Shown here: positions 42,956 through 51,668 of the stretch, one piece after another
Layout: every line of letters starts with the position of its first letter
How positions within the stretch are numbered: position 1 is the first letter of the stretch
Assembly (NCBI GenBank): GCA_964246985.1
Contig: CAXTSE010000014.1
Span: 1-64,000, forward strand
DNA length: 64,000 nt
Direction: 5' to 3'
Source: CAXTSE01 sp964246985
Lineage (GTDB): Bacteria; Actinomycetota; Actinomycetes; Actinomycetales; Microbacteriaceae
Program-made: the position numbers and the translations under genes
Notes under the pieces: generated by a model
Told to the model about the DNA's origin: nothing
Databases searched by the model: none
Seen by the model: the letters and a program-made list of their open reading frames with translations, nothing else

Positions 42956-43894
42956 TCAGCTTGGGGCGAGGAGGGCCGCCACCACGACGAGCACCACGAT
43001 CGACAGAGCCGTGGTGATCAGCACGGTGTCGCGCGCGAGCACCACCCCGCGCTCGTACCGCTGTGCGTAGTTGAAGACGTTCTGCGCGGTCGGGAGCGCC
43101 GCGAGCGCCACGACCGCGAAGAGGGTGTGGCCCGTCATCCCGAATCCGTAGTGGCCGACGAGCCACGCGACCACCGGCATCAGGATCAGCTTCAGCGCGC
43201 TGGCGAGCAGCACGTCCTTCCGGTCCGTGCCGGGCGCCAGCACGCGGCTGCCGTGAAGCGACATCCCGAAGCCCAGCAGCACCACGGGGATCGCCGCACC
43301 GCCGACCAGCTCGAACGGCGCGAGCACGGGCGCGGGCAGCTCGAGACGGGTGACAGCCACCAACATCCCGAGCACCGACGCGATGATGAGCGGGTTCCTC
43401 ACCGGCTGCAGCAGGATCCGCCTCAGCGAGAAGGGCGCGCCCCCCGCCCGCTGCGTCGTCAGGTCGAGGATGACGAGCGCGGTCGGGGCGAGCACGACGA
43501 GCTGCAGCAGGATGACCGGCACCGACGTGGTGGCGTCCCCGAGCACGTACACCGAGACCGGGAGGCCGATGTTGTTGGCGTTCACGTATCCGGAGGCGAG
43601 GGCCCCGATGGTCGTCTCGGGCACCTTCCGACGCCAGACGACGAGAGCGACCACCGCGAAGATCACGATGTTGACGACGGCGGCGATCGCCGAGACCGGC
43701 AGCAGCTCCGAGAACAGGCGGGCGACGTCGGCCTCGGCGAGCACCGTGAACAGCAGCGCGGGCGACAGCACGAAGAACGCCAGCCGGCTCATGACGCGCT
43801 CGGCGTGCGGGCCGAGCAGGTCGAACCGCCCGATCAGGTAGCCCGTGCCGATCACGGCGGCGATGATCGCGAACCCGATCAGCACTCCGCCCAT
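42956..43894 (-). CDS. AEC (auxin efflux carrier-like) family transporter
   Basis: 312 aa with ten predicted helices. GGVLIGFAIIAAVIGTGYLI and YVNANNIGLPVSVYVLGDAT, the crossover Asn-containing helix, are characteristic. Bacterial members export malonate, malate or amino acids. The mid-protein PVRNPLIIASVLGMLVAVTR starts the second repeat of the fold. It is monocistronic, on the same strand as the sugar-transport operon but upstream of its promoter. Substrate unknown. Confidence 0.88.
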   Translation of the reverse strand: MGGVLIGFAIIAAVIGTGYLIGRFDLLGPHAERVMSRLAFFVLSPALLFTVLAEADVARLFSELLPVSAIAAVVNIVIFAVVALVVWRRKVPETTIGALASGYVNANNIGLPVSVYVLGDATTSVPVILLQLVVLAPTALVILDLTTQRAGGAPFSLRRILLQPVRNPLIIASVLGMLVAVTRLELPAPVLAPFELVGGAAIPVVLLGFGMSLHGSRVLAPGTDRKDVLLASALKLILMPVVAWLVGHYGFGMTGHTLFAVVALAALPTAQNVFNYAQRYERGVVLARDTVLITTALSIVVLVVVAALLAPS

Positions 43895-43957
43895 CGCCCC
43901 AGGCTATGCGGCAGTGCGCCCGTCGATGCGCGACCCCGCACGCGTACCCTTGCACCC

Positions 43958-44770
43958 ATGCCGATCGTCGAGGTCCCCGGAGCGCAGCTGGCCTATGACG
44001 TGGCGGGCGACCCGTCGCATCCGGCCCTCCTCTTCATCCACGCCGGCGTCGCGACGCGCGCCATGTGGGATCCGCAGGTCGACGACCTCGCCGCCGACCA
44101 CGTCGTCGTGCGGTACGACACACGCGGATACGGGGAGTCGCCGGGCGATGACAGCGCGTTCGCCGACCGGAGCGACGTGCTGGCGGTGCTCGACGCCGTC
44201 AGGGTGCAGCGGGCCACCGTCATCGGCTGCTCGCGAGGCGGACGCATCGCCCTCGACGCGGCCCTCGACGCCCCCGACCGCGTCACCGGCCTCGTCACCG
44301 TCGGCAGCACGCCGGGCGGGCAGGGCGACAGCGTTCTGACCGACCGCGAGCAGCAGATGGTCGACGCGATGCGCACGGCGATCGACATCGGCGACCTGGG
44401 GGAGCTGGTGCGGCTGGAGGTCTCGTTCTGGGACCTCGGCCCCACCCGCGACGTCGACGACGTCGACCCCGACTTCCTCACCCGCGCGATCGAGCTCAAC
44501 GTGGGCGCGGCCCACTGGGACTTCGCGGGGCTCGACCAGCCCCTCGATCCGGCCGCCGTCGACAGGCTGCACGAGGTCGCCGTTCCGGCGCTCGTCGTGG
44601 TCGGCGATCACGACAACACCGAGGTGCGCGAGGGCTACGACCTGCTGCTCGCCGGGCTGCCGCACGCCACCGGGTACCGGTTCCCCGACTCGGCGCACCT
44701 GCCGAGCGTCGAGCACCCGGCGCGCTTCACGGCCGTGCTGCGGGAGTTCCTCGCCGCCAACGGGCTCTGA
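43958..44770 (+). CDS. alpha/beta hydrolase
   Basis: 270 aa. The oxyanion strand is LLFIHAGVATRAMWDPQVDD, the nucleophile elbow is VIGCSRGGRIALDAALDAPD (Ser), and the acid is in VVVGDHDNTEV. The catalytic His is in FPDSAHLPSVEHPARF. It is similar to 3-oxoadipate enol-lactonase-type hydrolases, but no aromatic-degradation genes are near. The ATG at 43958 is 7 nt after TACCCT (43945-43950), leaderless. Confidence 0.88.
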   Translation: MPIVEVPGAQLAYDVAGDPSHPALLFIHAGVATRAMWDPQVDDLAADHVVVRYDTRGYGESPGDDSAFADRSDVLAVLDAVRVQRATVIGCSRGGRIALDAALDAPDRVTGLVTVGSTPGGQGDSVLTDREQQMVDAMRTAIDIGDLGELVRLEVSFWDLGPTRDVDDVDPDFLTRAIELNVGAAHWDFAGLDQPLDPAAVDRLHEVAVPALVVVGDHDNTEVREGYDLLLAGLPHATGYRFPDSAHLPSVEHPARFTAVLREFLAANGL

Positions 44771-44775
44771 CTCTG

Positions 44776-44840
44776 GCGGTCGAGCTGTCGAGACCCCCTC
44801 GAGTTGCCCGCGGCGCGATCTCGACAGGCTCGATCAGCGG
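44776..44840. repeat. palindromic repeat, family C copy 1
   Basis: GCGGTCGAGCTGTCGAGA (44776-44793) opposes TCTCGACAGGCTCGATCAGC (44820-44839), whose complement reads GCTGATCGAGCCTGTCGAGA. It lies between convergent genes. A related element is at 57010-57079. Repeats containing TCTCGACAGGCTCGA are, as far as I know, abundant in Microbacteriaceae genomes. Confidence 0.7.
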
Positions 44841-44848
44841 GGTCGCGC

Positions 44849-46663
44849 CTAGTCGCGGCGGGTGCGTCGCGGCTCGCCGTCGTGTCGCGGGGCGATCCCC
44901 CGGCGGTCGGGCTTGATCTCGATCAGCTTCCCGCTGATCCGGGTGTCGCGGAGCCTGTCGAGGGTGTCCTGCGACACATCCGACGCCAGCTCCACGACCG
45001 CGAAGTCGGGTCGGATCTGGATCGCGCCGAAGTCGTCGCGGCTGAGCCCGCCCTCGTTGGCGAGTGCGCCGACGATCTGCCGGGGCTCGACGCGCTGACG
45101 GCGTCCGACCTCGATGCGGTAGGCCGTCATCGGCTTCGACGTGCGCGGGCCGCGGTCCGGACGCTCGCGCTCGAACCGGTCGGCGCGGTCGCCGAAGTCG
45201 CCGCGCGATCCGGACTCGCCGCGCGATCCGCCGCTGTCGCGGGCACCCGGCGCTCGACCGTCGCGCTCCACCCGCTGGCTGAGCGCGTCGTCGGCCGAGA
45301 GCAGGAGCGGGATGTCACCCTGCGCGACGACCGCGAGCGCGGCCGCGACATCGGCCTCGGGCACGTCGTGGTGCTCGACGTAGTGGCCGATGATGTCGCG
45401 GAACGCCGCGATGCGGCCCTGCTGGTTGAGTGCCTCGGTGATGGCGTCGTCGAACCGCGCCAGGCGCGTCACGTTCACGTCGTCGACGGTGGGCAGCTGC
45501 ATCTGGGTGAGGGGCTGCCGGGTCGCCTTCTCGATGGCGCCGAGCAGACGACGCTCGCGCGGGGTCACGAAGCTGATAGCGGCCCCGCTGCGTCCCGCGC
45601 GGCCCGTGCGGCCGATGCGGTGCACGTACGACTCGGTGTCGATGGGGATGTCGTAGTTGACGACGTGGCTGATGCGGTCCACGTCGAGCCCGCGCGCGGC
45701 CACGTCGGTGGCCACCAGGATGTCGAGCTTTCCGGACTTGAGCTGACCGACCGTGCGCTCGCGCTGGGCCTGGGCGACGTCGCCGCTGATCGCCGCGGCC
45801 GAGTAGCCGCGGGCGCGCAGCTTCTCGGCGAGCTGCTCGGTCTCGTTCTTGGTGCGGACGAACACGATCATGCCCTCGAAGTTCTCGACCTCGAGGATGC
45901 GGGTGAGGGCGTCGACCTTCTGCGGATACGACACCACCAGGTACCGCTGCGTCGTGTTCGCCGAGGTGGTGGTCTTCGCCTCGACGGTGATCTCGTCGGC
46001 GTCGTTGAGGTACTTGCCCGACAGGCGCCGGATCTGCGGCGGCATCGTCGCCGAGAAGAGCGCCACCTGCTTGTCGGCCGGGGTGTCGGCGAGGATCGTC
46101 TCGACATCCTCGGCGAAGCCCATCTTGAGCATCTCGTCGGCCTCGTCGAGCACGAGGAACCGCAGCTCGGACAAGTCGAGGGTGCCCTTGGCGAGGTGGT
46201 CCATGATGCGTCCGGGGGTGCCGACCACCACATGCACGCCGCGGCGCAGAGCCGAGAGCTGGGTGCCGTAGGCCTGGCCGCCGTAGACGGGCAGCACGTG
46301 GACGCCACGGAGGTGCGAGGCGTACTGCTCGAAGGCCTCGCAGACCTGCAGCGCGAGCTCGCGGGTGGGCGAGAGCACGAGGGCCTGCGGCTTCTTCTGA
46401 GAGACATCGAGTCGACTCAGGATCGGCAGGGCGAAGGCCGCGGTCTTGCCCGTCCCGGTCTGGGCGAGGCCGACCACGTCGCGCCCCTGGAGCAGGACGG
46501 GGATCGTGGCGGCCTGGATCGCGGACGGCGTCTCGTAGCCGATGTCCTTGACGGCCTTCAGGACGGCGTCGCTGAGGCCGAGGTCAGAGAAGCTCGTCTG
46601 GGGCGCATCCGCCTCGTCCCGAGAGGGCTCGGCGTGCGGGGCGGTGTCGGTAGACGAGGTCAT
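44849..46663 (-). CDS. DEAD-box ATP-dependent RNA helicase (DeaD/CsdA-like)
   Basis: 604 aa. Q-motif FSDLGLSDAVLKAVKDIGYE, motif I AQTGTGKTAAF, motif II VLDEADEML, motif III SATMPPQI and motif VI HRIGRTGRAGRSG are all intact. The C-terminal ~75 residues (MTAYRIEVGRRQRVEPRQIV) form a DbpA-type RNA-binding domain, preceded by an Arg/Gly/Ser-rich linker. It should unwind structured RNA in ribosome assembly or cold adaptation. The ATG at 46663 is 7 nt after TAGCGT (complement of 46671-46676), leaderless. Confidence 0.95.
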   Translation of the reverse strand: MTSSTDTAPHAEPSRDEADAPQTSFSDLGLSDAVLKAVKDIGYETPSAIQAATIPVLLQGRDVVGLAQTGTGKTAAFALPILSRLDVSQKKPQALVLSPTRELALQVCEAFEQYASHLRGVHVLPVYGGQAYGTQLSALRRGVHVVVGTPGRIMDHLAKGTLDLSELRFLVLDEADEMLKMGFAEDVETILADTPADKQVALFSATMPPQIRRLSGKYLNDADEITVEAKTTTSANTTQRYLVVSYPQKVDALTRILEVENFEGMIVFVRTKNETEQLAEKLRARGYSAAAISGDVAQAQRERTVGQLKSGKLDILVATDVAARGLDVDRISHVVNYDIPIDTESYVHRIGRTGRAGRSGAAISFVTPRERRLLGAIEKATRQPLTQMQLPTVDDVNVTRLARFDDAITEALNQQGRIAAFRDIIGHYVEHHDVPEADVAAALAVVAQGDIPLLLSADDALSQRVERDGRAPGARDSGGSRGESGSRGDFGDRADRFERERPDRGPRTSKPMTAYRIEVGRRQRVEPRQIVGALANEGGLSRDDFGAIQIRPDFAVVELASDVSQDTLDRLRDTRISGKLIEIKPDRRGIAPRHDGEPRRTRRD

Positions 46664-46673
46664 CAGAGCAACG

Positions 46674-46896
46674 CTAGCCGTTCGATGGCCTGGCCGCGCG
46701 GTACACGGCCCGCTGCTCTGCCGTCAGATGCTCTGTCGCGTAGCTGAGCATCGTGCGCGGCATCGCGCGAGCGGGGTACGTCCCCTTCGCCGTATTGTGC
46801 GGGCCCCGTCTCGAAGAAGCGCGCGACGCAGATCGCGCGCTTCGGTTCTGCGAGCTCGGCGAGCGCCTGACGCACCTGATCCGCCGTCGCAGCCAT
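46674..46896 (-). pseudogene. remnant of an AlkD-like DNA alkylation repair gene
   Basis: From ATG 46896 the first frame reads MAATADQVRQALAELAEPKR, then VARFFETGPAQYGEGD, the start of AlkD-type DNA glycosylases. At about 46785 the recognisable protein jumps to another frame reading ARAMPRTMLSYATEHLTAEQ, then RAVYRAARPSNG and a stop, which is the family's C-terminus. Some 150 or more central residues are gone, so the product is inactive. The promoter still looks intact (TATCCT, complement of 46903-46908, 6 nt before the ATG). Confidence 0.75.
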
Positions 46897-47008
46897 GCCG
46901 CAAGGATAGAACCGTGCACCATTCGCGCATGCGCGCAACTTTCCCGCGTCGAGCGCAACGCATGTCCGGGCGTCCATCCCTAGGCTCGAAGGGCGAAAGG
47001 AGGCGTAC

Positions 47009-48433
47009 ATGACGCTCGCAACCGACTCCATCCCCAGCACCACCCCCGTGTCCCCCATCATCGGAGAACCGGAGGTCGTCGAGGACGCCGCCCGTGCCGC
47101 CTCACTCGCCGCCACCGCCGAGACCTCGCCCGCCTGGCTCGACCTGAAGGCCGCCGCGATCGGGCTGCAGGCGCACCAGATCACCGACGGCAGCATCGCC
47201 GACGCCTCGACCCACGCCGAGGCTGCCGAGCTCGTCGCCCGCATCACGGCGGCGATCCGCTCCCTCGCGCCCGCGTTCCCGCACGACGCCGCCTACCTCG
47301 CCGCGCTGCAGGTCGACTTCGACCGCTGGGTCGAGGGCGGATTCGGCGTGCCCGACTTCCACGACTCCCTCGTCGCGTTCGCCCCGGCCTCGTCGCGCGT
47401 CGACCGCCTGCGTCACCTCGTCGTGTTCCCGATGAACACGCAGAACGGCAGCCCGTCGAAGCTCGTCGAGGCGCTCATCGTCGAGGTGATCTGGCCCGAG
47501 TTCATCGCCGAGCTGGAGCAGACGTACAGCAACACGCTGTTCCTCTCCCTCCGCTTCGTCGACTTCACGCCCGGCTACGACACCAACTCGGCGGTGCTCT
47601 TCCCCGAGACGGTAGCGATGCGCGCGATCCCCGCCTTCACCTGGGGCGCGATCTTCCAGGATCGCGAGGCCGCCCGCTTCCGCCGGGTCGTCGACGCCGC
47701 GGCCGAGATCACCAAGCTCGACCTGCTGCCCTCGCAGCGCGAGCTGATCGCCGACCAGGCGATCGCCGAGGAGACCTTCGTGATGTGGGACCTCATCCAC
47801 GACCGCTCGCACATGCGCGGCGATCTGCCGTTCGATCCGTTCATGATCAAGCAGCGCATGCCGTTCTTCCTGTACTCGCTCGAGGAGCTGCGGTGCGACC
47901 TGACGGCGTTCCGCGAGTGCGTGGCGCTCGAGCGGGCGGAGGGCACCGACGACAAGACGCGCGCCCGCGCGGTCGACGTGCAGCACGCGATCCTCTTCGA
48001 CCGCCTGTTCCGCTTCCCGCTCACCGGCAGCCGAGTGCGCAACTACGACGGGCTCGGCGGCCAGCTGCTGTTCGCCTGGCTGCACCAGCACCACGTGCTG
48101 CACTGGACCGACACGCAGCTCGCCCTCGACTGGGCCGAGCTTCCGGACGTCGTCATCGCGCTGAGCGACGCCATCAACGAGCTCTACTGGAAGAGCATCG
48201 ACCGCTCCAAGGTGGCGCACTGGCTGGCGGCCTACGAGCTGGTCAGCTCGACGGTGGCCCCGCATCCGGCGTCGCGGTGGGCGCGCGGCCTTCCCGACGA
48301 CGTGCTGGCCGGGCCGCCGAAGGGGTACACGGATGCCGTGCTCGACGACGAGTTCCCGCTGTCGATGTTCTACGAGGCCCTGAACAAGAAGATGGCGGAT
48401 GTCATCGAGAGCACCAAGGGCATCACCGCCTGA
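47009..48433 (+). CDS. DUF6421 family protein
   Basis: 474 aa, a family of unknown function in Microbacteriaceae and relatives. It has no signal peptide or membrane helix. Notable block: VMWDLIHDRSHMRGDLPFDP with His264 and His268, followed ~25 residues later by YSLEELRCDLTAF with Glu292/Glu293 and Asp297. An H-x3-H plus EELRxD pattern is reminiscent of zinc peptidases, though the usual HExxH is not met. AAAGGAGG (46996-47003) 5 nt before the ATG is one of the strongest ribosome binding sites in the window, suggesting high expression. -10 TAGGCT at 46981-46986. Confidence 0.75.
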   Translation: MTLATDSIPSTTPVSPIIGEPEVVEDAARAASLAATAETSPAWLDLKAAAIGLQAHQITDGSIADASTHAEAAELVARITAAIRSLAPAFPHDAAYLAALQVDFDRWVEGGFGVPDFHDSLVAFAPASSRVDRLRHLVVFPMNTQNGSPSKLVEALIVEVIWPEFIAELEQTYSNTLFLSLRFVDFTPGYDTNSAVLFPETVAMRAIPAFTWGAIFQDREAARFRRVVDAAAEITKLDLLPSQRELIADQAIAEETFVMWDLIHDRSHMRGDLPFDPFMIKQRMPFFLYSLEELRCDLTAFRECVALERAEGTDDKTRARAVDVQHAILFDRLFRFPLTGSRVRNYDGLGGQLLFAWLHQHHVLHWTDTQLALDWAELPDVVIALSDAINELYWKSIDRSKVAHWLAAYELVSSTVAPHPASRWARGLPDDVLAGPPKGYTDAVLDDEFPLSMFYEALNKKMADVIESTKGITA

Positions 48434-48445
48434 GAGACTGAGCAC

Positions 48446-48634
48446 GTGGAGAAGCGCAAAGTCGTCGCAGCCGTGCTCGTCGCGCTCGGGGCCATCGCCT
48501 ACGGCGTCTCGCCGATCGACGTGATCCCCGAGCTGCTCACCGGACCCCTCGGGCTGATCGACGACGCCGGCATCCTCGTGGGAGCGGGCATCTGGATCTA
48601 CAACATCCTGAAGGGCAAGCCCAAGCAGGTCTGA
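48446..48634 (+). CDS. DUF1232 (YkvA-like) small membrane protein
   Basis: 62 aa. The helix-loop YGVSPIDVIPELLTGPLGLI carries the DUF1232 signature SPIDxIP, flanked by hydrophobic helices at ~6-22 and ~40-55. The family is widespread and of unknown function. The GTG at 48446 begins 12 nt after the DUF6421 stop and 6 nt after GAGACT, a weak -10-like hexamer. Confidence 0.8.
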   Translation: MEKRKVVAAVLVALGAIAYGVSPIDVIPELLTGPLGLIDDAGILVGAGIWIYNILKGKPKQV

Positions 48635-48734
48635 GCTGATCAGACGGCCGCGCGTCCGCAGCCGCGTGTCCCGCGTCCCCGCCTCCCCCACACGACGGAG
48701 GCGGGCCGCGGCCGCCGCTCGTAGGCTCGACGGC

Positions 48735-50006
48735 ATGACGATCCCGGCCGACAGCGACGCCTGGCGACGGCCGGCGGCCACGTCGGCCGAGCGGCGAACG
48801 GACGTCGGCATCGCGGTCGGCCTGCTGGTGGCCGCCACCCTCAGCCTCGCGCTCTACTCGGTCGCCGCGCTCTACGACGATCCGGCGGAGCCGTGGGTCA
48901 CCGTCCCCTGGCTGCTCGCGATCACCCTGCCCCTGGCGCTCCGCCGCCGGTTCCCGATCCGCGTCTCGCTGGTGGTCGCCGCCGCCTTCGTGGTGGGCGG
49001 CACCCTGCAGGTGTCCGAGCTGCTGGTCAACAACATCGCTCTGTTCCTCGCCATCTACTCGGTCGGCGCCTGGTCGGACGACCGCCGCCGCGCGGCCATC
49101 GCCCGCGTCGTGATCATCGTGGGCATGTTCGTGTGGCTGCTCATCTCGTTGTTCCAGACCGCCACCGACCCGGATGCGCTGCCCGGCTTCTCGAGGGCGG
49201 GTCTGTTCTCGCCGCTGGTCGCCTTCTCCCTCATCCAGATCCTCACGAACGTCCTCTACTTCGGCGCCGCCTACTACTTCGGCGAACGGGCCTGGTCGGC
49301 GGCCCGCGAGCGGGCGGCGCTCGTCGAGCGCACGGCCGAGCTCGAGCGGGAGCGGGAGCGCACCGCCGAGCAGGCGGTCGCCCTCGACCGCGTGCGCATC
49401 GCCCGCGAGCTGCACGACGTCGTCGCGCACCACGTGTCGGTGATGGGGATCCAGGCGGCCGCGGCCCGCGTCACCCTCGACGGCGATCCGGCCGCGGCGC
49501 GCACAGCCCTCGGCAACGTGGAGGACACCTCGCGGGCCGCTATCGACGACCTGCACAGCCTGCTCGCGACGCTGCGCGGAACCGACGGCGCGGCCCTCGA
49601 GCCCGCGGCCTCGACGCTGAGCGTCGCCGGCCTGTCCGAGCTGACGCGGGAGTCGACGGCCGCGGGCGTGCCCACCTCCCTCGAGATCGTGGGCGAGCCG
49701 CGCACCGTGCCTGCGGTCACCGGGGTCAACCTGTACCGCATCGCGCAGGAGGCCCTGACCAACGTCCGCAAGCACGCGGGGCCGGGCGCCGTCGCCGACG
49801 TGCGCCTGCGCTACCTGCCCGCACAGCTCGAGCTCGAGGTGAGCAACAGCGGCGAGGTCGCCCCGACCCCGGATGCGCGCGGGCTCGGGCAAATCGGCAT
49901 GCGCGAGCGGGTCGCTCTCAGCGGCGGGGAGCTGACGATCGGTCCCCGCTCGCGGGGCGGATACCTGGTCCGGGCCGTCGTGCCCCTTGCCGAGGCGCCG
50001 CGATGA
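48735..50006 (+). CDS. sensor histidine kinase, HisKA_3 type
   Basis: 423 aa. About five to six membrane helices lie in residues 22-175, then a short coiled coil (RTAELERERERTAEQA). The dimerisation/phosphoacceptor helix is IARELHDVVAHHVSVMGIQA with the His. The HATPase region has N-box NLYRIAQEALTNVRKHAG and G-box ARGLGQIGMRERVALSGG. It should phosphorylate the LuxR-type regulator encoded next, which overlaps by four bases. The ATG at 48735 lies 7 nt after TAGGCT (48722-48727). The stimulus is unknown, perhaps membrane stress given the linked exporter. Confidence 0.92.
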   Translation: MTIPADSDAWRRPAATSAERRTDVGIAVGLLVAATLSLALYSVAALYDDPAEPWVTVPWLLAITLPLALRRRFPIRVSLVVAAAFVVGGTLQVSELLVNNIALFLAIYSVGAWSDDRRRAAIARVVIIVGMFVWLLISLFQTATDPDALPGFSRAGLFSPLVAFSLIQILTNVLYFGAAYYFGERAWSAARERAALVERTAELERERERTAEQAVALDRVRIARELHDVVAHHVSVMGIQAAAARVTLDGDPAAARTALGNVEDTSRAAIDDLHSLLATLRGTDGAALEPAASTLSVAGLSELTRESTAAGVPTSLEIVGEPRTVPAVTGVNLYRIAQEALTNVRKHAGPGAVADVRLRYLPAQLELEVSNSGEVAPTPDARGLGQIGMRERVALSGGELTIGPRSRGGYLVRAVVPLAEAPR

Positions 50007-50680
50007 GCATCCGCGTGCTGCTGGTCGACGACCAGGCGCTGGTGCGCAGCGGGTTCCGGGCGATCCTGTCGGCCGACGGCGACATCGAGGTGGTCGGCGA
50101 GGCGGAAGGCGGAGAGGGTGCCGTCAGCGCGGTGGCTGCCCTCGATCCGGATGTCGTCTGCATGGACGTGCAGATGCCGGGCGTCGACGGCCTCGAGGCC
50201 ACCCGGCGCATCGTCGCGGCCGGCGCTCGTGCGGCCGTGCTGGTGCTGACGACCTTCGACAGCGACGACTACCTGTTCGGGGCGCTCGACGCGGGCGCCG
50301 GCGGGTTCCTGCTGAAGACCGCTCGACCGGAGCAGCTGCTCGAAGCCGTGCGGGTGCTGGCGTCCGGGGAGGCGCTGCTCTCGCCCGCCGTCACCCGACG
50401 GGTGATCGAGCGGTTCAGCGGCGCCGGGGGCGCCGCGACCAGGGCGTCGGGCGCCCGACGTCCCGCTCCCGGCTTCGCCGACCTGACCGAGCGCGAGGCG
50501 GAGGTGCTCGGGCTGGTCGCCCGCGGCCTCTCGAACGCCGAGATCGCCTCCGAGCTGGTGGTCGGCGAGGCGACGATCAAGACGCACGTGTCGAGCGTGC
50601 TCCTGAAGCTGGAGGTGCGCGACCGGGTGCAGGCCGTCGTCCGAGCGTACGAGTCCGGGTTCGTGGCGCCGGGCGCCTGA
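50003..50680 (+). CDS. NarL/LuxR-family response regulator
   Basis: 225 aa. The receiver domain has LLVDDQALVRSGFRAIL, phospho-acceptor Asp in VVCMDVQMPGVDGLEAT, the Thr in VLVLTTFDSDDYLFGAL and the Lys in LKTARPEQLLEAV. The DNA-binding domain is LTEREAEVLGLVARGLSNAE, then IASELVVGEATIKTHVSSVL. It partners the upstream kinase (ATGA overlap) and probably controls the ABC exporter genes that follow. Confidence 0.95.
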   Translation: MSIRVLLVDDQALVRSGFRAILSADGDIEVVGEAEGGEGAVSAVAALDPDVVCMDVQMPGVDGLEATRRIVAAGARAAVLVLTTFDSDDYLFGALDAGAGGFLLKTARPEQLLEAVRVLASGEALLSPAVTRRVIERFSGAGGAATRASGARRPAPGFADLTEREAEVLGLVARGLSNAEIASELVVGEATIKTHVSSVLLKLEVRDRVQAVVRAYESGFVAPGA

Positions 50681-50682
50681 CC

Positions 50683-50702
50683 CCTCCCCCTCAGGGTGGA
50701 GG
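50683..50702. terminator. hairpin after the response regulator gene
   Basis: CCTCC-CCC (50683-50690) pairs with GGG-T-GGAGG (50694-50702) around TCA, with one bulged T, starting three bases after the stop codon. It could end the two-component operon before the exporter promoter. Confidence 0.45.
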
Positions 50703-50783
50703 CGCAAGACCCGCCCCGCGGCCGATCCGCGCCGAGTGCCGGCTGCCTACCGTGGGAGGACACACCGACCCACGGAGGCACTC

Positions 50784-51668
50784 GTGCTCGAAGTCCGCCA
50801 GATCAGCAAGAGCTACGGCGACCGCCGGGTGCTCGACGACGTCACGTTCGATGTTCGCGAGGGCCGCATGACCGGATTCGTCGGCGGCAACGGCGCCGGC
50901 AAGACCACGACGATGCGCATCATCCTCGGCGTGCTGGGAGCCGACGCCGGCACCGTCAGCCTCGACGGGCGGTCGCTGTCGCCGATCGACCGCCGACGGT
51001 TCGGCTACATGCCCGAGGAGCGCGGCCTGTACCCCAAGATGCAGCTCACCGAGCAGCTCGTCTACCTCGCGCGCCTGCACGGCTTCTCAGCGAGCGCGGC
51101 CGAGCGCAGCACCGCTCAGCTGATCGATCAGCTCGGTCTCGGCGAGCGCCGCGACGAGCTCGTCGAGAAGCTCAGCCTCGGCAACCAGCAGCGCGCGCAG
51201 ATCGCAGCGGCGCTCGTGCACGATCCGGACGTCCTCGTGCTCGACGAGCCCTTCTCGGGACTCGACCCGCTCGCCGTCGACACCGTGGTCGGCGTGCTGC
51301 GCGAGCGCGCACTGTCGGGCGTGCCCGTGCTCTTCTCCAGCCACCAACTCGACATCGTCGAGAGGCTCTGCGACGACCTCGTGATCATCGCCGACGGCAC
51401 GATCCGCGCGTCCGGCGCTCGCGACGACCTGCGGGAGGCCCACTCCGGCCTCCGCTACGAGCTCCTCGGCTCGTCCGACACCGGCTGGCTGCGCGCACAG
51501 CCCGGCATCGAGGTGGTCGAGTTCGATGCCGGATTCGCCGTCTTCGACGCCGACGACGAGAGGGCGGTCCAGGCCGTGCTCACCGAAGCCGTCTCGCGCG
51601 GCGACGTCGTCACCTTCGCCCGTCGCCAGCCGTCCCTCGCACAGATCTTCAAGGAGGTCATCCAGTGA
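50784..51668 (+). CDS. ABC transporter ATP-binding protein
   Basis: 294 aa. Walker A GGNGAGKTTTMRIILG, signature LSLGNQQRAQIA (LSxGN, as in NatA-like subfamilies), Walker B VLVLDEPFSGLDPL and H-loop FSSHQLDIVERLCDD. The C-terminal ~80 residues are an accessory domain. The GTG at 50784 has GGAGG (50774-50778) at ideal spacing. -10-like TACCGT at 50748-50753. It partners the ABC-2 permease that follows (overlap of 4 nt) and is probably regulated by the adjacent two-component system. Confidence 0.93.
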   Translation: MLEVRQISKSYGDRRVLDDVTFDVREGRMTGFVGGNGAGKTTTMRIILGVLGADAGTVSLDGRSLSPIDRRRFGYMPEERGLYPKMQLTEQLVYLARLHGFSASAAERSTAQLIDQLGLGERRDELVEKLSLGNQQRAQIAAALVHDPDVLVLDEPFSGLDPLAVDTVVGVLRERALSGVPVLFSSHQLDIVERLCDDLVIIADGTIRASGARDDLREAHSGLRYELLGSSDTGWLRAQPGIEVVEFDAGFAVFDADDERAVQAVLTEAVSRGDVVTFARRQPSLAQIFKEVIQ

